The notes under the pieces were generated by a model. That model ran no database searches. It was given only the letters and a program-made list of their open reading frames with translations, and was not told the DNA's origin. 11,540 nt of DNA, taken from Rhodobacteraceae bacterium UBA1957. GTDB lineage: Bacteria > Pseudomonadota > Alphaproteobacteria > Rhodobacterales > Rhodobacteraceae. How positions within the stretch are numbered: position 1 is the first letter of the stretch; each line of letters begins with the position of its first letter. This document shows positions 1-7,310 of this stretch, one piece after another. The stretch is from contig DDEJ01000049.1 of the NCBI GenBank assembly GCA_002336405.1, positions 5,217 to 16,756 on the forward strand, written 5' to 3'. The translations under genes were made by a program, and so were the position numbers.

Positions 1-990
1 GCAGCGGGATTGGTGTGTCTGGGCAAAACCCATTTATCAGAGCTGGCGTTTTCAGGTTTGGGGGTTAATCCGATCACTGCGACGCCGCCTTGTGTCAACG
101 ATGCCGAGGCGGCCCCTGGTGGATCGTCCTCTGGCGCTGCCGCTTCGGTGGCTTTTGGGCTGGCGGCGGCTGCCATCGGGTCGGACACTGGCGGATCGGT
201 GCGCGTGCCCTCGGCGTGGAATGATCTGGTGGGTCTCAAGACCACGGCAGGCCGGCTGTCAAACGACGGCGTTGTGCCGTTAGCGGCGCGGTTCGATACC
301 GCAGGTCCGATGACCCGCTCGGTCGAAGATGCGGCGCTGTTATTGGCGGCACTTGAGGGGGGCAAACCTGCCGATCTGCAGGCCAGCGATCTGTCAAATG
401 CGCGGTTTGGTTTGCTTGAGACAATCGCTCTGGACGATTTGGATGATGTGATACGCGGGGCATTTGATGCCTCTGTTGGGAAATTGCGCGCAGCGGGGGC
501 CGAGATCATACCGCTTGATGTGCCTATATTATCAGACGCGATGGCGCAGTCGGCTATCTTGTTTTCGTCAGAGGCCTATGGCACGTGGAAAGACACAATC
601 GAAGCCAACCCTGATCTGATGTATAGCGAAATTCTGCTACGGTTCCGTTCGGGGGCTGCGCATAGTGCCGCAGATTATGTAGCGGCTTGGCAAATGCTGG
701 AGTGCGCGCGGCGGGCTTGGTCTGAGGCGACGGCTGGCTTTGATGCGGTTTTGGCACCGACCACCGCCAATTTACCGCCAAAGCTGGCGCGGCTGCAAAC
801 GGAAGACGAATATTATAAAACGGCTAATTTGCTCACGCTGCGCAACACGCGCATTGGCAATTTAATGGGGGTGTCGGCCCTGACACTGCCCACTGGCACG
901 CCAAGTTGTGGGATGATGTTGATCGGCAAGGCCAATGGCGAGCCGCATCTTTTGCGTCTTGGCGCTGCCGCCGAGACCGTACTGGGCTAA
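1..990 (+). CDS. Amidase-signature family enzyme, 5' end missing
   Basis: This is the C-terminal part of an amidase-signature hydrolase, the family of GatA and bacterial amidases that cleaves carboxamide bonds. The reading frame is open from base 1, so the true start lies upstream of the window; the Met codon at base 10 is internal. Counting from that Met, the Ser-cisSer-Lys triad is visible: the Lys in LGKTH (about residue 6), the first Ser of the Gly/Ser-rich PGGSSSG signature (about 39) and the nucleophile Ser in GSDTGGSVR (about 63). The 24-residue spacing of the two Ser fits the family. The region after GSDTGGS (GLKTTAGRLS, then GPMTRSVEDAALLL) is also typical. The substrate cannot be read from the sequence. 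No gatB or gatC is in view, and the divergent C-terminal half favours a catabolic amidase over the tRNA-dependent amidotransferase. It converges on the alkB-like gene with a 4-base overlap at the stop codons. Confidence 0.9.
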   Translation, partial: AAGLVCLGKTHLSELAFSGLGVNPITATPPCVNDAEAAPGGSSSGAAASVAFGLAAAAIGSDTGGSVRVPSAWNDLVGLKTTAGRLSNDGVVPLAARFDTAGPMTRSVEDAALLLAALEGGKPADLQASDLSNARFGLLETIALDDLDDVIRGAFDASVGKLRAAGAEIIPLDVPILSDAMAQSAILFSSEAYGTWKDTIEANPDLMYSEILLRFRSGAAHSAADYVAAWQMLECARRAWSEATAGFDAVLAPTTANLPPKLARLQTEDEYYKTANLLTLRNTRIGNLMGVSALTLPTGTPSCGMMLIGKANGEPHLLRLGAAAETVLG

Positions 991-2120
991 CGTGGCACCG
1001 GGTTGAGCGCTTTGTTATAGGGCGTCCAATTGGTGATTTCGGGATAATACATTTTACGCCACTGCTGTACCCTTGGGTTCATACTGCGCCGCCAAAGCGA
1101 CGGGATCATCGCAAAGATTGTCATGATATGATAGCCGTATGGCAACTGTGGCGCGCTGGTCTCATCGTGATTTTGCAGCAGTGGAAAGCGGCGTTCCGGT
1201 TTGATGTGGTGGTCCGAGTGGCGCTGTAGATTGATCAATAGCCAGTTTGAGGCCATATGCGCCGCATTCCAGCTGTGATGGGCCCCAACGGTTTCATATT
1301 TGCCGTTGCCCAAGTGTTTACGGGTCAGGCCATAATGCTCAATGTAATTGATCAGTTCCAATTGCCAGACCGCGATAAAGGCCTGCCATAGAAACAGCCC
1401 CAGCCCAGCCCAGCCCCCCAGCACAAGCGCCAGTAAAATCATTGCCACCTGAAGTGCCCAATAGCGGAAAAACGGGTTGCTCAGATCCGTCCACGGCAAA
1501 TTTTTTCGGGAGAGCATGGCTTTTTCTGCCGCAAAACTAGAGCGCAGAGATTGCGGGATTACCCGTATGAAAAATCGGAAAAAGCTTTCATTGTAGCGCG
1601 CGGTGACTGCGTCGCGCGGGGTGCCGATGTAGCTGTGGTGCACCAGCAGATGTTCAGATTTAAAATGTGAATACAGCACCATCGCCAGCAGAATATCCGA
1701 AAGCCGCCGCTCTGTTCTGCTCTTTTTATGCATCAGTTCGTGGCTGTAATTGATGCCAATGGTGCCAGTAATAACACCAAGGCCAAAAAACAGGCAGATT
1801 TTCTCGAGAGTGCCAAGATGATCAGATGAGGTGGCAATCCAGATAATTCCAAATAGGGTGATCATTTGTAAAGGCACCCAAATGATGGTCAGCCGCCGGT
1901 ACCACACCAGCCGGTGGTCTGGCGTGCTGGTATCGGCGTTTCGCACGTTAAGCCCGAGAATGGCGTCGCCCAGTGAAAATAAAAACCACCCGATCAGCGG
2001 TAATAACACAACCGTCCAACCGCCTGCCAGACTGCTGTACCAAGCGATTGGAAACAAGGCGAGCGACGTTGCATAGGGCAACATCGCCGTAAATTTTTCG
2101 ATTTGGTGCGCAGAGCTCAT
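987..2120 (-). CDS. alkB: AlkB-type alkane 1-monooxygenase (membrane di-iron hydroxylase)
   Basis: This is a 377-residue integral membrane non-haem di-iron enzyme that would hydroxylate the terminal carbon of alkanes or similar chains in the inner membrane, using electrons from a rubredoxin. The His boxes are clear: HELMHK (residues 127-132), EHLLVHH (156-162) and LQRHSDHH (298-305). The AlkB-specific NYIEHYGL (258-265) is also present and separates it from ordinary fatty-acid desaturases, which share the first three boxes. Hydrophobic segments lie near residues 12-57, 78-95, 107-123 and 220-258. The length is slightly shorter than Pseudomonas AlkB (about 400). The start ATG has only a weak upstream GGA-type Shine-Dalgarno. 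No rubredoxin, rubredoxin reductase or alkane regulator gene is adjacent, so the electron donor must be encoded elsewhere. The gene lies 89 bases downstream of mutY on the same strand. Family assignment is firm; the natural substrate is inferred. Confidence 0.9.
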   Translation of the reverse strand: MSSAHQIEKFTAMLPYATSLALFPIAWYSSLAGGWTVVLLPLIGWFLFSLGDAILGLNVRNADTSTPDHRLVWYRRLTIIWVPLQMITLFGIIWIATSSDHLGTLEKICLFFGLGVITGTIGINYSHELMHKKSRTERRLSDILLAMVLYSHFKSEHLLVHHSYIGTPRDAVTARYNESFFRFFIRVIPQSLRSSFAAEKAMLSRKNLPWTDLSNPFFRYWALQVAMILLALVLGGWAGLGLFLWQAFIAVWQLELINYIEHYGLTRKHLGNGKYETVGAHHSWNAAHMASNWLLINLQRHSDHHIKPERRFPLLQNHDETSAPQLPYGYHIMTIFAMIPSLWRRSMNPRVQQWRKMYYPEITNWTPYNKALNPVPR

Positions 2121-2209
2121 GAAACCATCCGGTGGATTTTTGTCTTCAATACAATAAATTCATCCCCAATACTACATAGCTCTGGCATCGCAGGCAACGG
2201 CAAGTTCCA

Positions 2210-3268
2210 TTAGGGAGATTGCGTTAAATCAAATGCTTTGCGCATCACGGTGGGCAGATCGGAGCGCCGGAAATCCTTGGCTGGTAAAAAACTGCCGCAG
2301 GCGGTTTGGCAGCCGTTCGGTACCAGTGCTGTTTTGACTAAAAGTCGCAGGTGAAAATGGGTGAAAGTATGGCGAGCTTCGGTGGCGATGGTTGTCCATT
2401 CTGCCACGAACGGGGCGCGTTCTATCGGGGCATCGCTCCAGTCTGATCTCCAATCTGACCCGGGCCATCCCAGCATGCCACCCAGCAGACCCTTGTCGGG
2501 CCGTCTTTCCAGAAGATAGGCGCCATCGGCGCGTCTTGCGATATAGGCAATGCCGTATCTTATCGGTTTTGGTTTTTTGGGTGTTTTTTTGGGGAGCTGG
2601 GCTTGCGTGCCATTTCTGCGGGCAACGCAGGGTGAGTGCCAGGGGCAAACACCGCAGGCGGGTGACCGCGGGGTGCATAAGGTCGCCCCGAGATCCATCA
2701 CTGCCTGTGCATAATCGCCCGGCCGTTTGTTTGGGGTCAGACCCGTGGCCTGTCGGGTCAACTCTGGTTTGGCTGAGGGCAAGGGCGTGTGGATATCATA
2801 CAAACGCGCCATCACCCGTTCTACATTACCGTCAACCACAGTTTCGGGCTGATCAAAGGCAATTGAGGCAATCGCTGATGCGGTATAAGGTCCAATACCC
2901 GGCAGCGACAGCAGAGCCTCTCGGCTGGTGGGAAAGACCCCGTGGTGATCGGTGACCACCGCGCGGGCACATTTCAACAGGTTGCGCGCGCGGGCGTAGT
3001 AACCCAGACCGGCCCAGGCAGCCATTACGTCGCCATCTTTGGCCGCCGCAAGCGCGGTAACAGTGGGCCAGAGACTGATGAAGCGCAGAAAATATGCCTT
3101 AACGGCGGCGACAGTGGTTTGTTGCAACATCACCTCTGACAGCCAAATTTTGTAGGGGTCTGGCTGTTGGCCATCCCGCCGTTGCGCCGGCCCGACGCGC
3201 CAGGGCATTTCGCGAGCATGACGGTCATACCACGATAGCAGCGTCTCGGAGTTTGATGGCTCACGCAA
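2210..3268 (-). CDS. mutY: A/G-specific adenine DNA glycosylase MutY
   Basis: MutY removes adenine mispaired with 8-oxoguanine in base-excision repair. From the chosen start (352 residues) the landmarks are: catalytic Glu45 in SEVMLQQT, the helix-hairpin-helix LPGIGPYTA (122-130), catalytic Asp146 in VVDGNV, and a [4Fe-4S] cluster with Cys198, 205, 208 and 214 in C-x6-C-x2-C-x5-C spacing. A C-terminal NUDIX-like domain that recognises 8-oxoG follows from about residue 236 (GLLGGMLGWPG, then HTFTHFHLRL). I chose the TTG start at 3268 because it gives an N-terminus of family length just before LLSWYDRHAREMPW, with GGGA about 10 bases upstream. An in-frame ATG at 3334 would add 22 residues unlike the family, has no visible Shine-Dalgarno, and would leave only 17 bases to the divergent DUF721 gene. 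Function is certain; the start is likely but not proven. Confidence 0.95.
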   Translation of the reverse strand: MREPSNSETLLSWYDRHAREMPWRVGPAQRRDGQQPDPYKIWLSEVMLQQTTVAAVKAYFLRFISLWPTVTALAAAKDGDVMAAWAGLGYYARARNLLKCARAVVTDHHGVFPTSREALLSLPGIGPYTASAIASIAFDQPETVVDGNVERVMARLYDIHTPLPSAKPELTRQATGLTPNKRPGDYAQAVMDLGATLCTPRSPACGVCPWHSPCVARRNGTQAQLPKKTPKKPKPIRYGIAYIARRADGAYLLERRPDKGLLGGMLGWPGSDWRSDWSDAPIERAPFVAEWTTIATEARHTFTHFHLRLLVKTALVPNGCQTACGSFLPAKDFRRSDLPTVMRKAFDLTQSP

Positions 3269-3351
3269 TCTTGATCGTTCCCATTTGGTTAATTGACTGG
3301 CACCCGGCGTTATGCACGTTACAATACCATACATCGGTTGAAAGAAAACAC

Positions 3352-3873
3352 ATGTCCAAGCGCCGCACCAGTACCAAAGGTTTTGCCCGAACCGGCAAAC
3401 TGCTGCAAAAAAGCATCAGATCGGTGAGCGAGACGCGTGGCTTTGCGCAGACCCGGCTTTTGACCCATTGGGCCGAGATTGCCGGCGCACATATTGCGGC
3501 AATCTCCCGACCGGTCGAGGTCAAATATGGCCGTCAGGGGTTTGGTGCGACACTGAGCTTGCTGACCACGGGGGCGCAGGCGCCCATGTTGGAGATGCAG
3601 AAAGAAAAGCTGCGAGAAAAGATAAACGCGGTCTACGGCTATAGTGCGATCTCGAAAATACGGATCACGCAGACCGCACCCACCGGGTTTTGTGAGGGTC
3701 AGGTCAGTTTTGAGCCGGCCAAATCCTCTGCGCCCAAGCCGGTAAATGATCCGGTGATTGCACGTGCCGCCAGTGAGGCCGCGTGTACGGTTCAGGATGA
3801 TGGCTTGCGCCATGCGCTTGAAACTTTGGGCAAAAACGTTCTATCCAAAGAAAAAACAATTGTCCAAACCTGA
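3352..3873 (+). CDS. DUF721 / DciA-like protein
   Basis: This is a 173-residue soluble protein with an N-terminal DUF721 domain. The family includes DciA, the loader/operator of replicative helicase DnaB in bacteria without DnaC or DnaI, so a role in replication initiation is probable. Visible features are a basic N-terminus (SKRRTSTKGF), the domain core with Trp40 and Gly45 in THWAEIAGAHIAAISRP, and a helix rich in Lys/Glu at 83-92 leading to the second half of the domain (KIRITQT). The C-terminal third, rich in Pro/Ser and charged residues, is probably flexible. The ATG at 3352 starts the conserved part; an in-frame upstream ATG (3253) would run into the mutY coding region and adds unrelated residues. 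It is divergent from mutY and leads a + strand run with the DsbA-like gene 12 bases downstream. The helicase-loader role is inferred from the family. Confidence 0.82.
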   Translation: MSKRRTSTKGFARTGKLLQKSIRSVSETRGFAQTRLLTHWAEIAGAHIAAISRPVEVKYGRQGFGATLSLLTTGAQAPMLEMQKEKLREKINAVYGYSAISKIRITQTAPTGFCEGQVSFEPAKSSAPKPVNDPVIARAASEAACTVQDDGLRHALETLGKNVLSKEKTIVQT

Positions 3874-3885
3874 AAGGTATCCCTT

Positions 3886-4527
3886 ATGTCGCGTTTGCTC
3901 TCACTTGTCATTGCCTTGCTGGCACCGTTTATTGTTGGTGGCTGGCTGATCACTCAAGGGGGCCTTAGTGCCGCGGCCGAAACAAAAACGGCCTCTGAGA
4001 GTGTGATTCCCGACATGATGGTGGGCAATGCGGATGCCAGCGTGACTGTGATTGAATATGCATCGTTTACCTGCCCGCATTGTGCATCGTTTCATGCCGG
4101 TCCCTATAAAAAGCTGAAAAAAGACTACATCGACACCGGCAAAATTAAATTTGTATTTCGCGAGGTATATTTTGACAAAGTGGGTGTCTGGTCGTCGCTG
4201 ATTGCCCGCTGTGGGGGACAGGAGCGGTTTTTTGGGATCGCAGACCTTATTTTCAAAGGCCAGAAGGAATGGGCCCGTGCCGGCAGTGATGTAGCGGTGG
4301 CCAACGAGCTGCGTAAGATCGGCCGATTGGCCGGTTTGGATGATGATACATTGGAGAGCTGCCTGACCGACAGTGACAAAATCACAGCTCTGGTGGGTTG
4401 GTTCAAAGAAAACACCTCCCGCGACGATATTTCTTCGACCCCGACTTTGCTAATCAATGGAGAAAAATACGCCAATATGTCCTATGAAGATCTGGTGGAA
4501 ATCATCGACGCGCAGTTGGCAAAATAG
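3886..4527 (+). CDS. DsbA-family thiol:disulfide oxidoreductase
   Basis: This is a 213-residue exported thioredoxin-fold protein of the DsbA / Thioredoxin_4 type, expected to oxidise or isomerise disulfides in envelope proteins. An N-terminal hydrophobic segment (residues 3-24) is a signal peptide or membrane anchor. The active site is CPHC at 63-66, after VTVIEYASFT. The cis-Pro loop is Pro186 in SSTPTLLING, and the helical insertion lies between them. Two more cysteines, Cys109 (ARCGG) and Cys159 (ESCL), could form a second structural disulfide. An AAAGG Shine-Dalgarno overlaps the stop of the DUF721 gene, giving a good spacing to the ATG and suggesting coupled translation. Its stop codon shares its last base with the GTG start of the CoA-transferase. 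The physiological substrate and redox partner are not visible here. Confidence 0.9.
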   Translation: MSRLLSLVIALLAPFIVGGWLITQGGLSAAAETKTASESVIPDMMVGNADASVTVIEYASFTCPHCASFHAGPYKKLKKDYIDTGKIKFVFREVYFDKVGVWSSLIARCGGQERFFGIADLIFKGQKEWARAGSDVAVANELRKIGRLAGLDDDTLESCLTDSDKITALVGWFKENTSRDDISSTPTLLINGEKYANMSYEDLVEIIDAQLAK

Positions 4528-5636
4528 TGTCGTCGCTGTCAGGCTTAAAGGTTATAGAATTGGCACGCATTCTGGCCGGACCTTGGGCTGGGCAGACATT
4601 AGCCGATCTTGGGGCTGAGGTGGTCAAGGTCGAATCGCCGCAAGGCGATGACACCCGCCAGTGGGGCCCCCCCTTTATCGAGCATGACGGTGAGACATCG
4701 GCGGCTTATTTTCACGGCTGCAACCGTGGCAAGGCCAGTGTGACCATTGATTTTCGTACGTCTGAAGGCCAGACAGAGTTGCGGGCTTTGCTGGCAGATG
4801 CCGATATTGTGATCGAGAATTTCAAACTGGGCGGCCTGGCAAAATACGGTCTGGATTACGATAGTTTGAAAATCCTCAATCCAAGGCTGATCTATTGCTC
4901 GATCACCGGCTTCGGCCAGACCGGTCCCTATGCACACCGCGCCGGGTATGATTATATCATTCAAGGCATGTCGGGCTTGATGTCGATCACCGGAGAGCCG
5001 GATGGCGCGCCACAGCGTGCAGGTGTCGCGATCACTGATATTTTTACCGGTGTGTATGCCACAACAGCCATTCTGGCGGCGGTGCATCAGCGCCAAACCA
5101 CCGGTTTGGGCCAGCATATCGATATGGCGCTGCTGGATGTGGCGGTTTCGGTCACCGCCAATCAGGCGATGAATTATCTGACCACCGGCACGCCTCCGGC
5201 ACGCACGGGAAATTATCATCCCAACCTGACGCCCTATCAGGTGTTTGACTGCAGCGACGGGCATATTATCATCGCCACGGGCAATGATGGGCAATACCAG
5301 CGTCTTTGTGCGCTGCTGGGTCTGGCTGATATGGCCGCGGCCCCTGAGTTTCTAAAAAATACCAACCGTGTGGCCAACCGTGAGGATATGATTGCGCGGC
5401 TCATGGCCGCCACGCGTCTGCGCAGCAAATCCGATCTGCTGGCAGCCTGCGAGGCCGAGAATGTGCCGGCTGGCCCGATCAATGATCTGCGTGAGGTGTT
5501 TGACGATCCGCAAGTGCAGGCCCGCGGCATGCAGATCGCGCTTGATGGCATTCCCGGAGTGCGCTCCCCGATCCGGATGTCGGATGCGGATTTGTCGCTT
5601 CACCGGCCCTCGCCAAAGCTGGGTCAGGATAATTAA
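4527..5636 (+). CDS. CaiB/BaiF family (class III) CoA-transferase
   Basis: This is a 369-residue cytoplasmic enzyme of family III CoA-transferases, which move CoA between carboxylic acids (formyl-CoA:oxalate, carnitine, bile acid and dicarboxylate types). The N-terminus is classic: LSGLKVIELARILAGPWAGQ, then LADLGAEVVKVESP. The Asp that forms the aspartyl-CoA anhydride should be Asp171 in AITDIFTG, matching Asp169 of the formyl-CoA transferase type. GLGQHIDMALLDVAVS (about 193-208) is also a family signature. The length is normal and the C-terminus is complete. The start is GTG, whose G is the last base of the upstream TAG stop, so re-initiation is the likely mode of translation; no strong Shine-Dalgarno is visible. 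No acyl-CoA dehydrogenase or enoyl-CoA hydratase lies beside it, so the substrate cannot be guessed. It converges on the ArsR gene with a 9-base gap. Confidence 0.93.
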   Translation: MSSLSGLKVIELARILAGPWAGQTLADLGAEVVKVESPQGDDTRQWGPPFIEHDGETSAAYFHGCNRGKASVTIDFRTSEGQTELRALLADADIVIENFKLGGLAKYGLDYDSLKILNPRLIYCSITGFGQTGPYAHRAGYDYIIQGMSGLMSITGEPDGAPQRAGVAITDIFTGVYATTAILAAVHQRQTTGLGQHIDMALLDVAVSVTANQAMNYLTTGTPPARTGNYHPNLTPYQVFDCSDGHIIIATGNDGQYQRLCALLGLADMAAAPEFLKNTNRVANREDMIARLMAATRLRSKSDLLAACEAENVPAGPINDLREVFDDPQVQARGMQIALDGIPGVRSPIRMSDADLSLHRPSPKLGQDN

Positions 5637-5645
5637 CGTCTGGAA

Positions 5646-5981
5646 TTATGGGTCTTTTTGACTGGGTAATTCGGTGTCTAGAAACCGCTCGAAGGCGTCC
5701 AGATTAACCGGTTCAAACTGGCCAAAACCCTGCATCCAGACGCTGGCATCGCGCAGCGCGTCCGGCTCGAGCTTGCACCATTTGACCCGCCCGCGTTTTT
5801 CCTGCGAGATAAGCCCCGCACGGCTGAGCAACCCCAGATGTTTCGACACGGCCGCAAGTGACATCTCAAAGGGTTCTGCGACATCGGTGACGGCCATATC
5901 ATCTTCAAGCAACATCGCAAGGATTCTGCGGCGCGTTGGGTCCGCAAGCGCGGCAAAGATGATATCGAGCCGATCAGCCAT
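5646..5981 (-). CDS. ArsR-family winged-helix transcriptional regulator
   Basis: This is a 111-residue repressor-type protein. The ArsR signature is clear: the N-terminal helix IFAALADPTRRRILAML (8-24), then the helix-turn-helix with recognition helix around residues 41-56 (SLAAVSKHLGLLSRAG), then the wing (ISQEKRGRVKWCKLEP). It lacks the metal-binding CVC-type box; the only cysteine is Cys69. It therefore belongs to the non-metal branch, many members of which are encoded next to an SRPBCC/AHSA1 gene. No such partner is present: the CoA-transferase lies tail to tail 9 bases away. No Shine-Dalgarno precedes the ATG, and the predicted promoter places the transcript start at or next to it. A 16-base palindrome 30 bases upstream suggests autoregulation. 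The effector and targets are unknown. Confidence 0.9.
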   Translation of the reverse strand: MADRLDIIFAALADPTRRRILAMLLEDDMAVTDVAEPFEMSLAAVSKHLGLLSRAGLISQEKRGRVKWCKLEPDALRDASVWMQGFGQFEPVNLDAFERFLDTELPSQKDP

Positions 5982-5986
5982 AAGCG

Positions 5987-6015
5987 CATAAAGACAAAAA
6001 CCGCCTGATCGTCAA
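5987..6015 (-). promoter_or_regulatory. Candidate promoter of the ArsR gene
   Basis: Read on the minus strand, TTGACG (6015-6010) is followed after 17 bases by TTTATG (5992-5987). A start point 6-7 bases further on falls at about 5980-5981, at the A of the ArsR start codon, which fits the missing Shine-Dalgarno. The -35 is a good match and the -10 is weak. Confidence 0.45.
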
Positions 6016-6027
6016 CCAATCGGTTGA
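6012..6027. promoter_or_regulatory. Palindromic operator candidate upstream of the ArsR gene
   Basis: TCAACC, then AATC, then GGTTGA form a 16-base near-perfect inverted repeat; 14 of 16 positions are symmetric. It overlaps the predicted -35 of the ArsR promoter and lies between the two divergent genes. Its size and position fit an ArsR-family dimer site, so autorepression is the natural reading. It is 184 bases upstream of atpI, probably too far to control that operon directly. Confidence 0.5.
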
Positions 6028-6151
6028 ATATGCCAAAGTGGTGTCTCGCTTTCACCGGGTGGTAAAAGTCGATTTCTTTATCGGAGCGATATAAATTACT
6101 TTCGATATTTATCAGTAGGTTACAAATAATATATTCGTATCTGGCACCAGC

Positions 6152-6180
6152 TTGACTTACCTTTTTTGCAGGCATAGACA
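6152..6180 (+). promoter_or_regulatory. Candidate promoter of the F0 ATP synthase operon
   Basis: TTGACT (6152-6157) is followed after 17 bases by TAGACA (6175-6180). The expected start point is about 6187, giving a leader of roughly 24 bases that contains the GAGG Shine-Dalgarno of atpI (6198-6201). The -35 is strong and the -10 is a weak match, as is common in this class of bacteria. The AT-rich stretch before it (about 6088-6145) may act as an upstream element. Confidence 0.42.
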
Positions 6181-6210
6181 CAGGCCTGAAATTGATCGAG
6201 GTTTTGACCG

Positions 6211-6537
6211 GTGACCGATCCTGACGAAAAGCAGCGTATGGCGCAGCTGGAAGACAAGATCGCAAGCGCGAAAGCGGTACAGCGGCCCCAAAGCCAGATC
6301 GAAGATCACCATTCCCAAGCGCATGCGGGCTGGCGGATGGTGACAGAATTAGTGGCTGGTCTGTTGATCGGCTTTTGCATCGGATACGGGCTGGACAGTC
6401 TGTTCGGGACACTCCCGATTTTTCTGGTGTTGTTTGTATTGCTGGGGTTTGCTGGCGGAGTGAAGACAATGCTTCGCAGCGCGCAAGACATCCAGCGGGC
6501 GCAGTCGGGTCAATCCGACAAGGACGAGGGGACGTAG
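6211..6537 (+). CDS. atpI: ATP synthase F0 accessory protein AtpI
   Basis: This is a 108-residue small membrane protein that heads the F0 operon, as AtpI does in many bacteria. AtpI is thought to help c-ring assembly or ion supply and is not part of the finished enzyme. The N-terminal 40 residues are charged and soluble ([20 protein letters not shown]), followed by two predicted membrane helices at about 44-62 and 68-87 with a short polar turn between them, and a charged tail. The alphaproteobacterial type usually has this long hydrophilic N-terminus. The start is GTG with GAGG nine bases upstream. The stop lies two bases before the atpB ATG, and the atpB Shine-Dalgarno is inside atpI, so the two genes are probably translationally coupled. 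Confidence 0.88.
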   Translation: MTDPDEKQRMAQLEDKIASAKAVQRPQSQIEDHHSQAHAGWRMVTELVAGLLIGFCIGYGLDSLFGTLPIFLVLFVLLGFAGGVKTMLRSAQDIQRAQSGQSDKDEGT

Positions 6538-6539
6538 AC

Positions 6540-7295
6540 ATGGCAAGCGAAGCCCAAGGCGAAGAGACCGGCCTGGTATTTCACCCGATGGAGCAGTTTG
6601 TCGTAAAGCCGCTGTTTGGTGGTGATACGGTGATGTGGTACACGCCGACCAATGTGACATTGTGGATGGCACTTACCGTATTGGCGGTGTTTGCGCTCTT
6701 GGTGCTTGGAACGTCGCGCCGCGCGATGATCCCGTCCCGGATGCAGTCCGTGGGAGAGCTGGCTTACGGCTTTATCTACCGAATGATCGAGGATGTCGCT
6801 GGCAAGGATGGCGTCAAGTATTTCCCCTACATCATGACTTTGTTCATGTTTATCGTGTTTTCGAACTTTCTTGGCCTGCTGCCGATGGCATTTACCACAA
6901 CATCCCATATCGCTGTGACCGGTGTATTGGCCATGGCGGTGTTTCTAACCGTGACAATCCTTGGATTTGTTAAGCACGGGTTAGGCTTTTTAGGTGTGTT
7001 CTGGATCAGTTCGGCGCCTTTGGTGCTGCGACCCGTTCTGGCATTGATCGAAGTTATCTCTTACTTTGTGCGCCCGCTCAGCCACTCTATTCGACTGGCC
7101 GGTAACATGATGGCCGGTCACGCGGTGATCAAGGTGTTTGCAGCCTTTGCTGCGGTTTTGGCCATTTCGCCCTTCGCCATAGTTGCCATCACAGCAATCT
7201 ATGCGCTTGAAGTTTTGGTGGCGTTCATTCAGGCCTACGTCTTTGCCATCTTAACCTGCGTGTATCTCAAAGATGCACTGCATCCGCATCACTAA
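6540..7295 (+). CDS. atpB: ATP synthase F0 subunit a
   Basis: This is a 251-residue integral membrane stator subunit that forms the two proton half-channels against the c-ring. The essential Arg is Arg185 in [16 protein letters not shown], equivalent to Arg210 in E. coli. FSNFLGLLP (107-115) and a C-terminal helix with Glu224 and Gln231 ([14 protein letters not shown]) are family marks. Five or six hydrophobic helices are evident. The ATG at 6540 gives the expected N-terminus ([20 protein letters not shown]), with GAGGG nine bases upstream at 6526-6530. The same frame stays open further upstream inside atpI but contains no family sequence there. It is the second gene of the F0 operon; atpE follows after 46 bases. 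Confidence 0.97.
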   Translation: MASEAQGEETGLVFHPMEQFVVKPLFGGDTVMWYTPTNVTLWMALTVLAVFALLVLGTSRRAMIPSRMQSVGELAYGFIYRMIEDVAGKDGVKYFPYIMTLFMFIVFSNFLGLLPMAFTTTSHIAVTGVLAMAVFLTVTILGFVKHGLGFLGVFWISSAPLVLRPVLALIEVISYFVRPLSHSIRLAGNMMAGHAVIKVFAAFAAVLAISPFAIVAITAIYALEVLVAFIQAYVFAILTCVYLKDALHPHH

Positions 7296-7301
7296 ATCAA
7301 C

Positions 7302-7310
7302 TGTTATAAT
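7302..7310 (+). promoter_or_regulatory. Extended -10 promoter candidate in front of atpE
   Basis: TGTTATAAT is a perfect extended -10 element (TGN followed by consensus TATAAT). It lies in the 46-base gap between atpB and atpE, with no recognisable -35. A start at about 7317 would give a 25-base leader that contains the strong AAGGAG Shine-Dalgarno at 7329-7334. An internal promoter here would raise the output of subunit c. Confidence 0.4.

Noticed and set aside
2392..2955. 187-codon open frame on the plus strand
   Set aside because: Antisense to the iron-sulfur and NUDIX-like parts of mutY; no domain is visible.
4599..5294. 231-codon open frame on the minus strand
   Set aside because: It lies wholly antisense to the well-supported CoA-transferase, and its translation has no recognisable domain.
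6088..6112. AT-rich dyad ATAAAT/ATTTAT with TATAAA, considered as the atpI promoter or operator
   Set aside because: No -35 at the right distance from TATAAA. AT-rich dyads of 6 bases arise easily, and the TTGACT at 6152 is a better promoter candidate.
5678..6541. 287-codon open frame on the minus strand across the ArsR/atpI region
   Set aside because: It runs antisense to atpI, through the promoter gap and over ArsR in another frame; the translation is rich in Arg, Ser and Pro like a shadow frame.
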